A model generated the notes under the pieces. That model was not told the DNA's origin. It did no database searches and was given only the letters and a program-made list of their open reading frames with translations. From the NCBI RefSeq assembly GCF_017744695.1, contig NZ_JAGIAS010000002.1, positions 682,001 through 746,000 on the forward strand: a stretch of DNA of 64,000 bases, in the 5' to 3' direction. The DNA comes from Dyadobacter sp. (GTDB lineage Bacteria; Bacteroidota; Bacteroidia; Cytophagales; Spirosomataceae). Below are positions 52,654 to 62,537 of this stretch, piece after piece. Numbering within the stretch: position 1 is the first letter of the stretch; the number at the start of each line of letters is the position of its first letter. The position numbers and the translations under genes are program-made.

Positions 52654-54438
52654 TTAATAACCGGGATTCTGAACAATCTTTTTGTTCTGATCCACAACCG
52701 GTTGCGGAACCGGGTTCATGTACATTTTCTTCGTAAAAACATGCGGGTGATTCAACCCCACCACTTCGTACACCCATTTGCCTTTATTATCGTTGGGCGA
52801 GGTGTTGGTGATTTTCATGCCATGGAAGTCCTTGTTCATCACATCCTCCGCGACTACCCAGCGAATGATGTCGTAAAACCGCTTGGCTTCGAAGCACAGT
52901 TCCACCCTGCGTTCCCGGCGGATCGCCTGGCGCATTGTTTCCTTTGTAAGACCAGCCGGGAGCTCAGGCAGATTGGACCGCTTCCGGATCGCATTTATCG
53001 CTGAATACACCGACGCATCCGGCCCAACAGCCTCATTCTGAGCCTCCGAATAGTTCAGCAACACTTCCGCATAGCGATAGTACACGTAGTTCTGCCCGCT
53101 GGCAGCGCCCCCGCGCGGCTTCAACGGATTGATCTTCTTTTTGAAATAATAACCCGTATTACCCACGTCGTCGGTCCCGAAATCGATCTGGTTCTTCGAT
53201 GGCCTTACCTTGTCGATCCGGGTGTAAATGGTATCGACCTTCGCCATCCAGTCCTGTTTGTAAGGCGCACCATCATAAACAATAAAGTCATAGAAGCGCT
53301 TTTCACGGTTTAAGTAGGGGTTTTGCGGGTCGTAACCGGAACCCGGGTCGGAAATGGGCTTGCCATTGGCCATCGCAAACTGGTCTACGAGCTCCTGCGT
53401 CGGGCAGTAATTGCCCCAGGTGTAATACACGCCGTCGATCCACACTGGGCCGCCGTATTGCTCGTAGTTCGAGCCCATAATCACCGCTACCACCTGGCGG
53501 TCCCAGATCACCTCGGAGTTATACTCGTTTTTCTCCCACCAGAATGCATTGATATCCGGGAACAGCGCATAAGTACCCCCATAAGTATCCATGAATTGCT
53601 TGTTGGTAGCTGCGGCTGTGGCCCAGCGTTTGGCATCGAAATTTCCAAAACCTACCAGCTTGTTCGGGTCCGCACCGGCTGCCGGCGTCGCCGCGTTGAA
53701 AGCCGGGCTTGCCGCGTACAATTCCAGCCAGCCTTTGAGCGCGAGTGCCGCACCGAGCGTTGCCCGGCCAGCGTCCGCATCGCCATTGTTGTATTTGACG
53801 GGCAATGCCTTGTTGGCCACAATTTCACCTAACTCTTTGGTAATAAAGTTAAATGTCTCCTCGAAGGTGTTCCGAGAGCGATAGAGCGCTTCCTCCCCCA
53901 TCGTGTTGCGGTCCAGCACCTCGGTAATGATCGGCAGGCCGCCCAGGTGCATGAACATTTCGCTGTAATAATAAGCGCGCAGGAACCGGACTTCATCGAT
54001 CCGCTTTTTGCGATAGGCCTCCGAGAAGTTTGCCGAGTTTTCGGTTATTTTCTGGATAAACAGGTTGCATTTACGGATTTTAAGAAAACCGGCGGCCCAC
54101 GAAGCGTAGTCGGTGGCATTGCCGTTGGCATGGTCCATCGGCGTGCCGTTGTTCACCGCCGGATCCACGATGCCCTGCCGCCACGAATAGGATTTCCAAT
54201 AGAAACCCGCGTCGTTGTCGTCCGTGAAGTTATCGAGGTTATCGGGCGAATTCCACTTGTTGGAGAGCGCGGCGTAAATGTCGTTCAGGAAGAGGTCTGC
54301 ATTACCTTCCGAAGCCCATTGCATGTCGTCGGTCAGACGGCTTTTGATATCGTTTTCGAGAAAATCCTCGTTGCAGGATGTCGCGAAAAGGCTCACGCCG
54401 AGCATGGCAAGTAATATGGTATGTCTTATTCTTTTCAT
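52654..54438 (-). CDS. SusD/RagB family outer-membrane lipoprotein
   Basis: About 594 residues from the ATG at 54438 (MKRIRHTILLAMLGVSLFATSC, lipobox Cys); a longer frame to 54495 runs through a hairpin repeat and is not used. SusD features: YKKRIDEVRFLRAYYYSEMF-type helix region, AALALKGWLELYAASPAF, and the C-terminal MRQAIRRERRVELCFEAKRFYDIIRW. It pairs with the SusC transporter encoded upstream. The 125-bp gap between the two genes carries a 25-bp perfect hairpin, which is unusual for this pair. Ligand unknown. Confidence 0.94.
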   Translation of the reverse strand: MKRIRHTILLAMLGVSLFATSCNEDFLENDIKSRLTDDMQWASEGNADLFLNDIYAALSNKWNSPDNLDNFTDDNDAGFYWKSYSWRQGIVDPAVNNGTPMDHANGNATDYASWAAGFLKIRKCNLFIQKITENSANFSEAYRKKRIDEVRFLRAYYYSEMFMHLGGLPIITEVLDRNTMGEEALYRSRNTFEETFNFITKELGEIVANKALPVKYNNGDADAGRATLGAALALKGWLELYAASPAFNAATPAAGADPNKLVGFGNFDAKRWATAAATNKQFMDTYGGTYALFPDINAFWWEKNEYNSEVIWDRQVVAVIMGSNYEQYGGPVWIDGVYYTWGNYCPTQELVDQFAMANGKPISDPGSGYDPQNPYLNREKRFYDFIVYDGAPYKQDWMAKVDTIYTRIDKVRPSKNQIDFGTDDVGNTGYYFKKKINPLKPRGGAASGQNYVYYRYAEVLLNYSEAQNEAVGPDASVYSAINAIRKRSNLPELPAGLTKETMRQAIRRERRVELCFEAKRFYDIIRWVVAEDVMNKDFHGMKITNTSPNDNKGKWVYEVVGLNHPHVFTKKMYMNPVPQPVVDQNKKIVQNPGY

Positions 54439-54461
54439 TGGTTTGAATGTTTTGCGGTACT

Positions 54462-54523
54462 GTCCCCCTGAGCGGAGTCGAAGGGCTACTTGCACAATGC
54501 CCTTCGACTCCGCTCAGGGGGAC
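54462..54523. repeat. 25-bp perfect hairpin repeat between SusC and SusD genes
   Basis: Two perfect 25-base arms at 54462-54486 and 54499-54523 (core CTGAGCGGAGTCGAAGGG) with a 12-nt loop. Wobble pairs extend the stem. There is no T-tract, so it may lower SusD expression or protect the upstream mRNA. It looks like a mobile or interspersed genomic repeat. Confidence 0.85.
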
Positions 54524-54563
54524 GGTGCCGTATGGTCTTTCATTTCTCCAGTAGTCATTTTGA

Positions 54564-57500
54564 TCAGAATGTCACATTAAGCCCAAACACGTATACTTTC
54601 TGGTTTGGATAGGCTGTTTCGCGGTCGGTGTAGCCTACTTCGGGATCCATAAACTTCAACTTGCTGAATGTTAGCAGGTTTTGTCCAGACGCGTATACCC
54701 GCACATGCTGGATACCCATGGCGCGTGTGAGGCTCTTGGGCAGCGTGTAGCCGATGATGGCATTTTTGAGGCGTAAATGAGCCGTACTGGTCATCCAGAA
54801 GTCCGACAGCTGCGTGTTGTTCGCGTAAGGCGCTTGCGTAGCGCGCGGGTAGCGGGCACCCTGCGTCTGCGGCGTCCAGCGGTTGTCGTAATATTCATAG
54901 CTCGAATTGCTGTTGTTATTATTGAATGGAATGGTCTGGAACTGGCGGATGTCGAGACTGGCAAGTGACGAGCCCTGGAAAAACAGGTTCAGGTCGAAAC
55001 CCTTCCAATCGGCGGTTGCATTCAAACCATACGTAAGCAGCGGATACACGGGCTTCCCGATCACCACTTCGTCGTTGGAGTCGATCTTGCCGTCGGGGAC
55101 TCCCTGCGGGCCGCTCACGTCCACGTAGCGAATGTCGCCCGGCCGCAATGCTCCGAACTGCGTTACATTGTAGCCGTCGGCCGCATTAATCAGGCCGTCG
55201 TCGTTCTTGTCGTCGTCGGTCGTAAACAATCCGTCTGTTTTATAGCCGAACTGCGTTCCCAGCGCGCGTCCTGTGCGGCTGCGGTTAGGGTTGTTGCGCG
55301 TGGCAGCCGTTTCGAAGACTTTGATCATCTTGTTTTTGGCGTAACTCACATTACCGTTAATACCCAGGCGAAGGTCGTTCTGGAAGCGATAGTTGGTACC
55401 CAGGCTTAATTCCACCCCGTTGTTTTCCATGATACCGCCATTCTCGTCGGCCAACGCAAGGCCATACTCCACCGGCACACTCACGGCAGGCGGAAGCAGC
55501 ATTCCGGTGCGTTTTTCGTGGAAATAATCGGCTTCGATCGTCAGCATGCCGCGCCACAGCGATGCTTCCAGACCGATATCGGTTTTAGTGGAAATTTCCC
55601 AGGTGATATTCTTATTGGCCTCGTTGGGCACCACCGCACCCTGTACCATCGAGCCCGGCCCGAATGCATAGGCATTGCCATTGAGGTTGTAGCCCGTCAG
55701 GTATTGAAATGCCGTACCCGCCAGGTTCCCCGATTTACCCCACGAACCGCGTACTTTCAGGTTGTCGATCCAGTTGAAGCCATTCTTCAAAAAATTCTCC
55801 TCCGAAATCACCCAACCGGCTGAAAATGCAGGGAAATAGCCCCAACGCTTGCCCGGCGCAAAGTAATAGTGGCCGTCGTAGCGCCCCGAAGCTTCGAGCA
55901 GGTATTTGCCCGCATACGCATAGCCCACACGGTAGACATAACCGATCTGGCTGCCTGTTGATGAGGTACCGCCGTTATCGAAGTCGTTTTTGTTGGAACT
56001 ACCCATATTCAGCTCATCCACGTCCACGGCGAAGTTGTTGCGGCGGGCCGAAAACAGTTCGTAAGTATTGTTGCGGGCCTCAGCCACGATCAGGCCGGTG
56101 AAATCGTGCTTGCCGAATGTATTGTGGTAATTAAGGTAACCCTGATATGTAAATGTCTGGGTTTTGATAAACTGCTGCGCCAGCCAGGAAAATGCGGCCG
56201 CCCCTCCTTCCGCTGTCGAGATTTCGCGTTTGTAAGTGTAAGGCGTCGTGGTCAGGTCCTGGGTGTAATAATAAAACGGCTTGTGATAGCCCTTCTTGGT
56301 ACGCTGAACCGGGTCATAGCTGAAAGTACCTTTCACGCTCAATCCTTTGATAAACGGTAGCTTTTGCTCGATAGCGATTGTCGTCAGCAAAGTGTTGTTC
56401 GCGTTTTTGGTATAACCTGCATTCAAAACCCCTACCGGCGAGTTACCTGCAAATTCGCCCCATAAACCATTGCTGTAATACAAAGCGCGAATCGGAATGT
56501 ATTTGAAGCCGTTACGGAATAAATTCCCAGCCGAAACTGCCGTATCCACCGACGACACCCGCTCCACCGAACCGATCAGCGAAAGCGAAACCGTGGTGGT
56601 TTTGGTCGCCTCGGCCGTCAGGTTCATATTGTAGCTGTAACGCATGTACTTCACGGGGTCGAACATACCGTTCTGTTTCAGGAAACCGAAACCCGTCTGG
56701 TATTTGATCCGCTCCGAACCTCCGCTCAGTTGCAGCGTGTAGTTCTGCATCGGCGCATTCATATTCACCAGGTCCTTCGTGTTGCTGATCGGGTATTTGT
56801 CGGGGTCCTGACGGTTCAGGTCCGCGTAGTTTTCGACCAGATCCGTCGCGAAAGGCAGTTGCGTACCCGTCGGGTTTTCGTTCAGGTATGCCTCGTTTTT
56901 GAGCCGCATATAATCTTGAGCGCTCAGCATTTTGGGATAATAGGTCGGTGTTTGCGAACCATAATAGGCACCGAATGATAACGTGGGCGCACCGGTAGCA
57001 CCTTTTTTAGTGGTAATCAGCAATACTCCGTTCGCACCGCCGAGTCCATAAGGCGCAACAGCCGCAGCATCCTTTAAAACCGTCACGGTTTCAATCGAAC
57101 TGGGATCGATCTGGTTGATATTGTCGCGAATGACGCCATCCACCACGACCAAAGGCTTGTTGTTCCCCGTAGTACCAATCCCGCGGATGTGAATTTCGGG
57201 GGAATCGGAACCAGGCTGGCCGCCATTCGGGCGCATACTTACCCCCGCCACGCGACCGGCAATGGAGCCGGAAACGTTCGGTACCGGGTTTTCCGCGATT
57301 TCACTGCCCTTTACTGCTGCAATCGAACCCGTTAGCGTCGATTTCTTCTGGGTGCCATAGCCTACCACCACAATTTCGTCCAATGCCTTCGTATCAAGCT
57401 GCAATGCAATGGCGAGATCGGTGCGGTTGCCCACGATCACCTCCTGCGAGAGGTAACCCACAAATGAAAAGATGAGCGTCGCGGTTTCATCCGGCACTTC

Positions 57501-58046
57501 GAGCTGGAATTTCCCCGAAACGTCGGTAGTCGTGCCGCGCTGCGTGCCCTTCAGGATAATGCTTACGCCCGGCAGCGGCTCGTTGGTTTCGGGCGAGGTC
57601 ACAGTTCCCTTGATCGTCCTGTCGGCCGTTGCCGCAAGCTGCTCGGACGATGCGCCAACAGGTGCCTCACTGGTTTTTTTCGGCGCACGGGAAAGCAATA
57701 TCTGGTTGTTGCGCACCCGGTAATTAATGTCCAGCGGCAACAGCAGGCGGTCGAGCACCGCAAAGAGCTTTTCCTGCCGGGCATCAATGCTCACGGTCTT
57801 TTGAAGGTTCACCAAGCCGCTGCTATAAGCGAATTTCACCTTCGTACCCTGTTCCAGCCGGGCAAGGGCCTCATTGAGCGTGACATTTTTCAGGTCCAAT
57901 GTCACGTCACGATTCAGTAATTCCTGGGCCGGTGAATGGCTCGCCACAGCCACCACCGAACAAAGGCTGATCAATAGTAACTGATAAAAAGTCAGGCGCA
58001 TGATATGGAGTAGCAATCTATGCCGTGGATGAAAAGGTTTTTTCAT
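54564..58046 (-). CDS. SusC/RagA TonB-dependent transporter with STN domain
   Basis: A 1160-residue transporter: signal peptide (to about 40), STN domain (about 48-100; VTLDLKNVTLNEALARLEQG), carboxypeptidase-regulatory-like domain (about 148-225), TonB-box region EIVVVGYGTQKK, plug (about 240-355; VLKDAAAVAPYGLGGANGVLLITTKK) and barrel, ending with VFGLNVTF. STN and the upstream FecR/sigma pair mark surface signalling. 10-bp direct repeats lie before it. Substrate unknown. Confidence 0.95.
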   Translation of the reverse strand: MKKPFHPRHRLLLHIMRLTFYQLLLISLCSVVAVASHSPAQELLNRDVTLDLKNVTLNEALARLEQGTKVKFAYSSGLVNLQKTVSIDARQEKLFAVLDRLLLPLDINYRVRNNQILLSRAPKKTSEAPVGASSEQLAATADRTIKGTVTSPETNEPLPGVSIILKGTQRGTTTDVSGKFQLEVPDETATLIFSFVGYLSQEVIVGNRTDLAIALQLDTKALDEIVVVGYGTQKKSTLTGSIAAVKGSEIAENPVPNVSGSIAGRVAGVSMRPNGGQPGSDSPEIHIRGIGTTGNNKPLVVVDGVIRDNINQIDPSSIETVTVLKDAAAVAPYGLGGANGVLLITTKKGATGAPTLSFGAYYGSQTPTYYPKMLSAQDYMRLKNEAYLNENPTGTQLPFATDLVENYADLNRQDPDKYPISNTKDLVNMNAPMQNYTLQLSGGSERIKYQTGFGFLKQNGMFDPVKYMRYSYNMNLTAEATKTTTVSLSLIGSVERVSSVDTAVSAGNLFRNGFKYIPIRALYYSNGLWGEFAGNSPVGVLNAGYTKNANNTLLTTIAIEQKLPFIKGLSVKGTFSYDPVQRTKKGYHKPFYYYTQDLTTTPYTYKREISTAEGGAAAFSWLAQQFIKTQTFTYQGYLNYHNTFGKHDFTGLIVAEARNNTYELFSARRNNFAVDVDELNMGSSNKNDFDNGGTSSTGSQIGYVYRVGYAYAGKYLLEASGRYDGHYYFAPGKRWGYFPAFSAGWVISEENFLKNGFNWIDNLKVRGSWGKSGNLAGTAFQYLTGYNLNGNAYAFGPGSMVQGAVVPNEANKNITWEISTKTDIGLEASLWRGMLTIEADYFHEKRTGMLLPPAVSVPVEYGLALADENGGIMENNGVELSLGTNYRFQNDLRLGINGNVSYAKNKMIKVFETAATRNNPNRSRTGRALGTQFGYKTDGLFTTDDDKNDDGLINAADGYNVTQFGALRPGDIRYVDVSGPQGVPDGKIDSNDEVVIGKPVYPLLTYGLNATADWKGFDLNLFFQGSSLASLDIRQFQTIPFNNNNSNSSYEYYDNRWTPQTQGARYPRATQAPYANNTQLSDFWMTSTAHLRLKNAIIGYTLPKSLTRAMGIQHVRVYASGQNLLTFSKLKFMDPEVGYTDRETAYPNQKVYVFGLNVTF

Positions 58047-58290
58047 AATTTTACGGTTGACCGGGTTAAAATTCAGACAATAGTTATCCTGCCAAGCCTG
58101 CCTTCGGGCGAGCCTGTGAACCGCACGTTCCGGGATGTTTTAGCCGGTTGTGATCAGGGGTGTCGCAACCACTCCTGATTTTTTTGTGGCTAAAAGTTGC
58201 TGGATGAGGGGTAGCTATGTTTTCATGCTATTTGTCAGGGGATTAATTTGGGTTGGTTGGAATGTATTGGCTTTTGTGGTGGTTGTGTTT

Positions 58291-58335
58291 GGTCAGGTTT
58301 AGTCAGGTTTAGTCAGGTGTTGTCAGGTATTGTCA
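58291..58335. repeat. 10-bp tandem direct repeats before the SusC gene
   Basis: Four units of NGTCAGGTNT plus a partial fifth (TGTCA), each 10 bp and thus on one helical face, fill the end of the gap between the FecR and SusC genes. The other 245 bp of that gap show no gene. Confidence 0.6.
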
Positions 58336-58342
58336 TTGAGCA

Positions 58343-59329
58343 TTAACGGCATCCTTGGCCTTTCAGCGTAATGCTATCACCTTCAATGCGGTAGGTGCTC
58401 CCTAGCAATGTATCGATCATCTCGAGGATCTCCGGCAGGCGCTGGTCGGTGAAATCCACTTTCAGCCGGCAATCCGCGAGGCCATCTTCCGCAAAACCGA
58501 TTTTGACGTGAAAGGTCTGCACCAGGCGCGCAGCCACTTCACTCATGGGCGTATCATTGAAAACCAGCGAGGCCGATTGCCAGAGTTCTTTGTGCGAGTC
58601 CTTTTCCAGCACTTTCTGCACTTCCAGGTGTTTGCTTTTCGGCTCGAAAACCACCTGCTGCTCAGGTCTGAGGACCACACGCTCTTTCCGTTGCACATCG
58701 CTCACCTCCACACGTCCCGTCGCGACCGACACCTTGACCGTGGCCTCCCCCGGAATCGCCCGCACATTAAAGCTGGTACCGAGCACCTTCGTTTGCAGCT
58801 CACCGGTATGTATCACGAATGGCCGGGAGGGGTCGCGTTTCACGTCAAAAAAGCCTTCGCCGGAAAACAGTACTTCCCGAATCAGAAAAGGATGATTGTG
58901 AGAAATTTTCGCACCCGGATGCAGCCAGATGACGGTTCCGTCCGGAAGCGTGTGCGGAACAATCTTTTGCTTTTCGTTAACGTAAGAGACCCAATCACCA
59001 TCCGGCCGGTCATTTTGCTGCGCCATTTTCGTCGGCTTTTTATACAAAAAGAATAATAAACCTAACCCAATAGCAAGCACCGCGGCGATGCGCCCGATGT
59101 AATGCCACAAGCCATATACCGGTGTTGCAGGCCCGTCGTTCTTGCGCAATTCGGAGAGGTAAGATCGGATGCGGTTGTACAGCCGGTCCTGATCGGCCTC
59201 CGTAAAGGGCTCGTCGGCAGGCTCGTCCAGTTGTTGGTACCATTCGTTCACCAGGCGACGCTCTTCGTCGGAGCATTCGTTCGCCAGGTATTTTTTAAGG
59301 GTTTCAGGAGATAACGGGGGCTTTTTCAT
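58343..59329 (-). CDS. FecR family anti-sigma factor
   Basis: A 328-residue protein. Cytoplasmic N-terminal part about 1-85, one membrane segment (IGRIAAVLAIGLGLLFFLY), FecR domain about 115-220 (HTLPDGTVIWLHPGAKISH, GEGFFDVKRDPSRPFVIHTG) and a C-terminal DUF4974 region (about 255-325; MSEVAARLVQTFHVKIGF). It restrains the neighbouring sigma factor and takes the signal from the SusC STN domain. Confidence 0.93.
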   Translation of the reverse strand: MKKPPLSPETLKKYLANECSDEERRLVNEWYQQLDEPADEPFTEADQDRLYNRIRSYLSELRKNDGPATPVYGLWHYIGRIAAVLAIGLGLLFFLYKKPTKMAQQNDRPDGDWVSYVNEKQKIVPHTLPDGTVIWLHPGAKISHNHPFLIREVLFSGEGFFDVKRDPSRPFVIHTGELQTKVLGTSFNVRAIPGEATVKVSVATGRVEVSDVQRKERVVLRPEQQVVFEPKSKHLEVQKVLEKDSHKELWQSASLVFNDTPMSEVAARLVQTFHVKIGFAEDGLADCRLKVDFTDQRLPEILEMIDTLLGSTYRIEGDSITLKGQGCR

Positions 59330-59432
59330 TAGGTGTAGTTTTTACACTTATTAATCGACTAACAGTACAGTCATGAAAAAGCGGGAACAACCCTTACTCC
59401 AATAGGAATTTTTTTTCAAAAAATTGGATGTG

Positions 59433-60020
59433 TCAAATGATCGGTAGCATGAGTACTGCCAATGCGATGTAGTCTTTCATTTCCACACGCAGGATTTTCA
59501 GGGCCTTACTGATGTGGGCTTCTACTGTTTTCTCCGAAATATCCATCAGGCCTGCAATTTCTTTGAGGCTGTATCCTTTACGGCTGAGCGTAAATACTTC
59601 CCGGCATTTTTCAGGGAGTTTGAGCAGCGATTGCTCATAGAATTCATTGAGGGTATTGAAATCGAGGTTTTCGGTTGTGACATTGTCTGGCAGGAAATCC
59701 CCGTCTTCTAGTGTCAATACCTGCTTGCGCTGCTCCTGGTGGTAGTAGTTGATAATGCAATGGCGGAGCGTACCGTTGAGATAGGCCTGGATATTTTTCT
59801 GAATGTCAAACTTATGGCGCCCGAGCCAGAACTTGACGAAAGTTTCCTGCACGAGATCCTCTGCAATCGCCTTCGCGCCCGTCTTCCGGATGGCAGTATG
59901 CACCAGCAGCCGCACATGCCTGCGATACAACTCCCTGAATGCCAGCTCCTCGTCCTGCTCGCATACCAGCGTCATCAAGGCCTGTTCGGAATAGTTGCTG
60001 TATGGATGGTTCACGGGCAA
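59433..60020 (-). CDS. ECF RNA polymerase sigma-70 factor
   Basis: A 195-residue frame from a TTG at 60020. A GTG at 60014 is also possible, and the first ATG at 59975 would cut into the first helix (SEQALMTLVCEQDEELAF), so an alternative start codon is likely. Region 2 (EDLVQETFVKFWLGRHKF) and region 4 (LPEKCREVFTLSRKGYSLKEIAG, with helix-turn-helix DISEKTVEAHISKALK) are present. It should drive the SusCD3 locus. Confidence 0.9.
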   Translation of the reverse strand: MPVNHPYSNYSEQALMTLVCEQDEELAFRELYRRHVRLLVHTAIRKTGAKAIAEDLVQETFVKFWLGRHKFDIQKNIQAYLNGTLRHCIINYYHQEQRKQVLTLEDGDFLPDNVTTENLDFNTLNEFYEQSLLKLPEKCREVFTLSRKGYSLKEIAGLMDISEKTVEAHISKALKILRVEMKDYIALAVLMLPII

Positions 60021-60127
60021 AGCAATGGAAAAAAGGTTAAAAAAACTGAGGGAAACATCGGCAAAAGCGGAAGGCGTTTACAATTTAATGATATTAATCA
60101 TAATAATTATCCATCACGAAAAACAAA

Positions 60128-60168
60128 AACCCCGCAGGACAGACCATGCGCCTGTGGCCAGCGGGGTT
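60128..60168 (-). terminator. Intrinsic terminator of the UnbV-family gene
   Basis: AACCCCGC pairs with GCGGGGTT (minus strand), loop 25 nt, followed by TTTGTTTTT. It separates the UnbV gene from the sigma gene. Confidence 0.7.
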
Positions 60169-60179
60169 GGGCAAAATGC

Positions 60180-62435
60180 TCAGATAGACGCCTTAGCGAC
60201 CGGCACGCATATCGGCATTTCATGCGCATGGGCACGCTTGAAAGCCAGCTTTTTGATTAAAACCTTCTCCGGCGCGGCAACGCCTTCGCGGACTTTGATA
60301 AACTGATTGGCCGCGACATTTTGCAATTTCTGCACCTTTCCGGTACCATTCCAGCGAATCTCTATCTCGTCGATCGTCCGCGCCTGCCCCAGACCGATCT
60401 CGCGCTTGAATGGCTGAGACCCGAAGCTTCCTCCCGACGAGACAACGCGGTAAACGCTTCGTTTTTTGCCATTTTCGGTAAAAGTCAGTTTGATCTTCGA
60501 ACCGACGGCCGCCTTGTTGGAGGCTACGCCTTCGAGGTCCAGCGAAATCCAGTTGTTGTTGCTTTGTCCGGGGTTCAGGAAGAACGAGTTTTGATAAGCG
60601 TCGCCTATATACGCGCCGCCCATTTCGATGTAAATGTCCTGGTCACCGTCATTGTCCATATCGGCGAATGCTACGGAATGCCCTTTTTGCAAGCTTCCCA
60701 CTTTCGCGGAAGTCGTCACATCGGCGAAGCTTTTACCTTCCACATTCCGAAACATCTTATTGGGTATCAAAGATTTGTAACTTGGATTACCGGTACCGAT
60801 GAAAATATCCAGGTAACCATCATTATCGATATCGCCGAAATTGCCGCCCATGGCGAAGCCGGTTTTATCGAGTCCCATCGCCTTGGTGACGTTCGTGAAT
60901 GTGCCGTCGTGGTTGTTGTGGTAAAGCACGGGCTGCCCGTGGAATTCCGGCGACTTGCCGAGTCGTTCCGCTGCCGCGTAATAGCTGAGGGCGTAATCCA
61001 TGGTGTAATCGCCGCAGAGAATGTCCTGCCAGCCGTCGTTGTCATAGTCCCAGAACCAGGTCGCGAAGCTGCGGTTCTGATCCTTGTCGAGCGTGGCAGC
61101 CTGTGTGACGTCCTCGAAGCTGATCTTCCCATTGCTGACACCCCTGTTCCGAAGCAGGAACCGGTGCCCGCTGAGCGTCGAAATAAAGAGGTCGTTCCAG
61201 CCGTCGTTGTCGTAATCACCCGACGTCACGCCTTTCACAAATGCCGCTATCGCAGAATTCGTTTGCTTCGCCACCTCGCTGAAAGTGCCGTTTTTATTGT
61301 TCAGGTACAGTTCACAAGGATGGTAATTGGCACCGATGGTCGTTTCGTTTCCGATAAACACATCCAGCCAGCCATCGTTGTTAAAATCGTTCCAGGTAGC
61401 GGTCTGCGTCGGGTGCATGGATAACAGCCCCGCGTCGATGGTCACATCGGTAAAAGTGCCGTCCCCATTGTTGCGAAGGAGTGAATTAGGCTGGTCGCCA
61501 TAGGGGCTGCCCAGCCACGCGCCGCGCAGTACGAAAATGTCTTTAAAACCATCATTATTAAAATCGGTCTGCGTCATATGCAATCCTCCGGTAAACTTGT
61601 TCAGCCGCGAGTGTTCCGATTTGTCCGTGAATGTCCCATCGCCATTGTTTTTGAAATAATGCATCGGTTCGCTCAGGTCCCAGCCGGACATAGCCAAATC
61701 CAGGAAGCCGTCATTATCAAAATCCTCGGTAATCACACCGCCGGCCATGTTCCTTACATCCAGTTTCAAATCCGGCGCAATATCCTCGAATGGCTTCACC
61801 GCTACCGGATCGTCGGCATCCATCGACGGGATCAGCATCGTTTTCGGGACACGCGCCGGATACTCACCCAGCGTCATATACGCGATGTTCAACAACCACA
61901 ATGCTTCATAATCATCCGGCTTTTCAGCCAGCATTCTTTTATAGATATCCACTGTCCCTTTTGAGCCTTTGGTATTGCAGTGTACCCCACCATTCCTGAT
62001 CGGAAGTATACATGCATCCACCGAATGGTTGTTGATACAGTTGATCTGCTCACCAAAACGCAAATAGGCAACCGCCATATCATCGGTTACCTTACGCATG
62101 ACGCCCGGCAGGGTTTCAAACGGGCCCGGGTTGCGTTCCAGGCCTCTGAGGATGGCGATCGCATCGTCAGGCCGACCAAGTTGCAGCAATACGTTGGCCT
62201 TAAAGTGCTTTACCCTGAATTGCTGTGCCACTTCTCCCGGCGGAATGGATTTCAGCAGGGAATCAAGGTACATCAGCTGGGCATCCGGGCAGAAGTTGTT
62301 CTGATAATTAAACGCCCTTCGTTTCGCCTCCTGCAACAAGCCCAGCATTTTGTCTTCCGACGTCGGCTTCGTGCACAGGCTTAGGGCCAGCGCGCCCGTA
62401 AGCACGACGGTAAAAAGTATCAATTTTTGCCTCAT
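60180..62435 (-). CDS. FG-GAP/UnbV domain protein, CRTAC1-like
   Basis: A 751-residue exported protein. N-terminal signal (MRQKLILFTVVLTGALALSL, then C, not a perfect lipobox), a helical TPR-like part (about 40-210), then at least seven FG-GAP/VCBS repeats with calcium-binding DxDNDGxxD loops (DFDNDGFLDL, DFNNDGWLDVF, DYDNDGWNDLF, DIDNDGYLDIF, DMDNDGDQDIY), and the C-terminal ASPIC/UnbV domain (about 640-735; AVGSKIKL, VVSSGGSFGSQP, IEIRWNG). Surface or periplasmic beta-propeller. It lies directly upstream of a sigma/FecR/SusCD set, ending in a terminator, and may bind a polysaccharide; function unknown. Confidence 0.9.
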   Translation of the reverse strand: MRQKLILFTVVLTGALALSLCTKPTSEDKMLGLLQEAKRRAFNYQNNFCPDAQLMYLDSLLKSIPPGEVAQQFRVKHFKANVLLQLGRPDDAIAILRGLERNPGPFETLPGVMRKVTDDMAVAYLRFGEQINCINNHSVDACILPIRNGGVHCNTKGSKGTVDIYKRMLAEKPDDYEALWLLNIAYMTLGEYPARVPKTMLIPSMDADDPVAVKPFEDIAPDLKLDVRNMAGGVITEDFDNDGFLDLAMSGWDLSEPMHYFKNNGDGTFTDKSEHSRLNKFTGGLHMTQTDFNNDGFKDIFVLRGAWLGSPYGDQPNSLLRNNGDGTFTDVTIDAGLLSMHPTQTATWNDFNNDGWLDVFIGNETTIGANYHPCELYLNNKNGTFSEVAKQTNSAIAAFVKGVTSGDYDNDGWNDLFISTLSGHRFLLRNRGVSNGKISFEDVTQAATLDKDQNRSFATWFWDYDNDGWQDILCGDYTMDYALSYYAAAERLGKSPEFHGQPVLYHNNHDGTFTNVTKAMGLDKTGFAMGGNFGDIDNDGYLDIFIGTGNPSYKSLIPNKMFRNVEGKSFADVTTSAKVGSLQKGHSVAFADMDNDGDQDIYIEMGGAYIGDAYQNSFFLNPGQSNNNWISLDLEGVASNKAAVGSKIKLTFTENGKKRSVYRVVSSGGSFGSQPFKREIGLGQARTIDEIEIRWNGTGKVQKLQNVAANQFIKVREGVAAPEKVLIKKLAFKRAHAHEMPICVPVAKASI

Positions 62436-62537
62436 ATTCTATCTGTTAGCTTTTTTCGAATACCACAAAGCATACACGCAGCAACCCCTCCATGCGCGTC
62501 CGGCGGCAAAAAGGGGTGTTTCATGTACGATGTTTTT

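Noticed and set aside
60321..61424. A 367-codon open frame on the plus strand
   Set aside because: Antisense to the FG-GAP repeats; its periodic composition mirrors the repeated DNDG codons.
52654..62435. Complete polysaccharide utilisation locus
   Set aside because: There is sigma/FecR/SusC/SusD but no glycoside hydrolase, lyase or esterase gene in the cluster, so a glycan target cannot be claimed.
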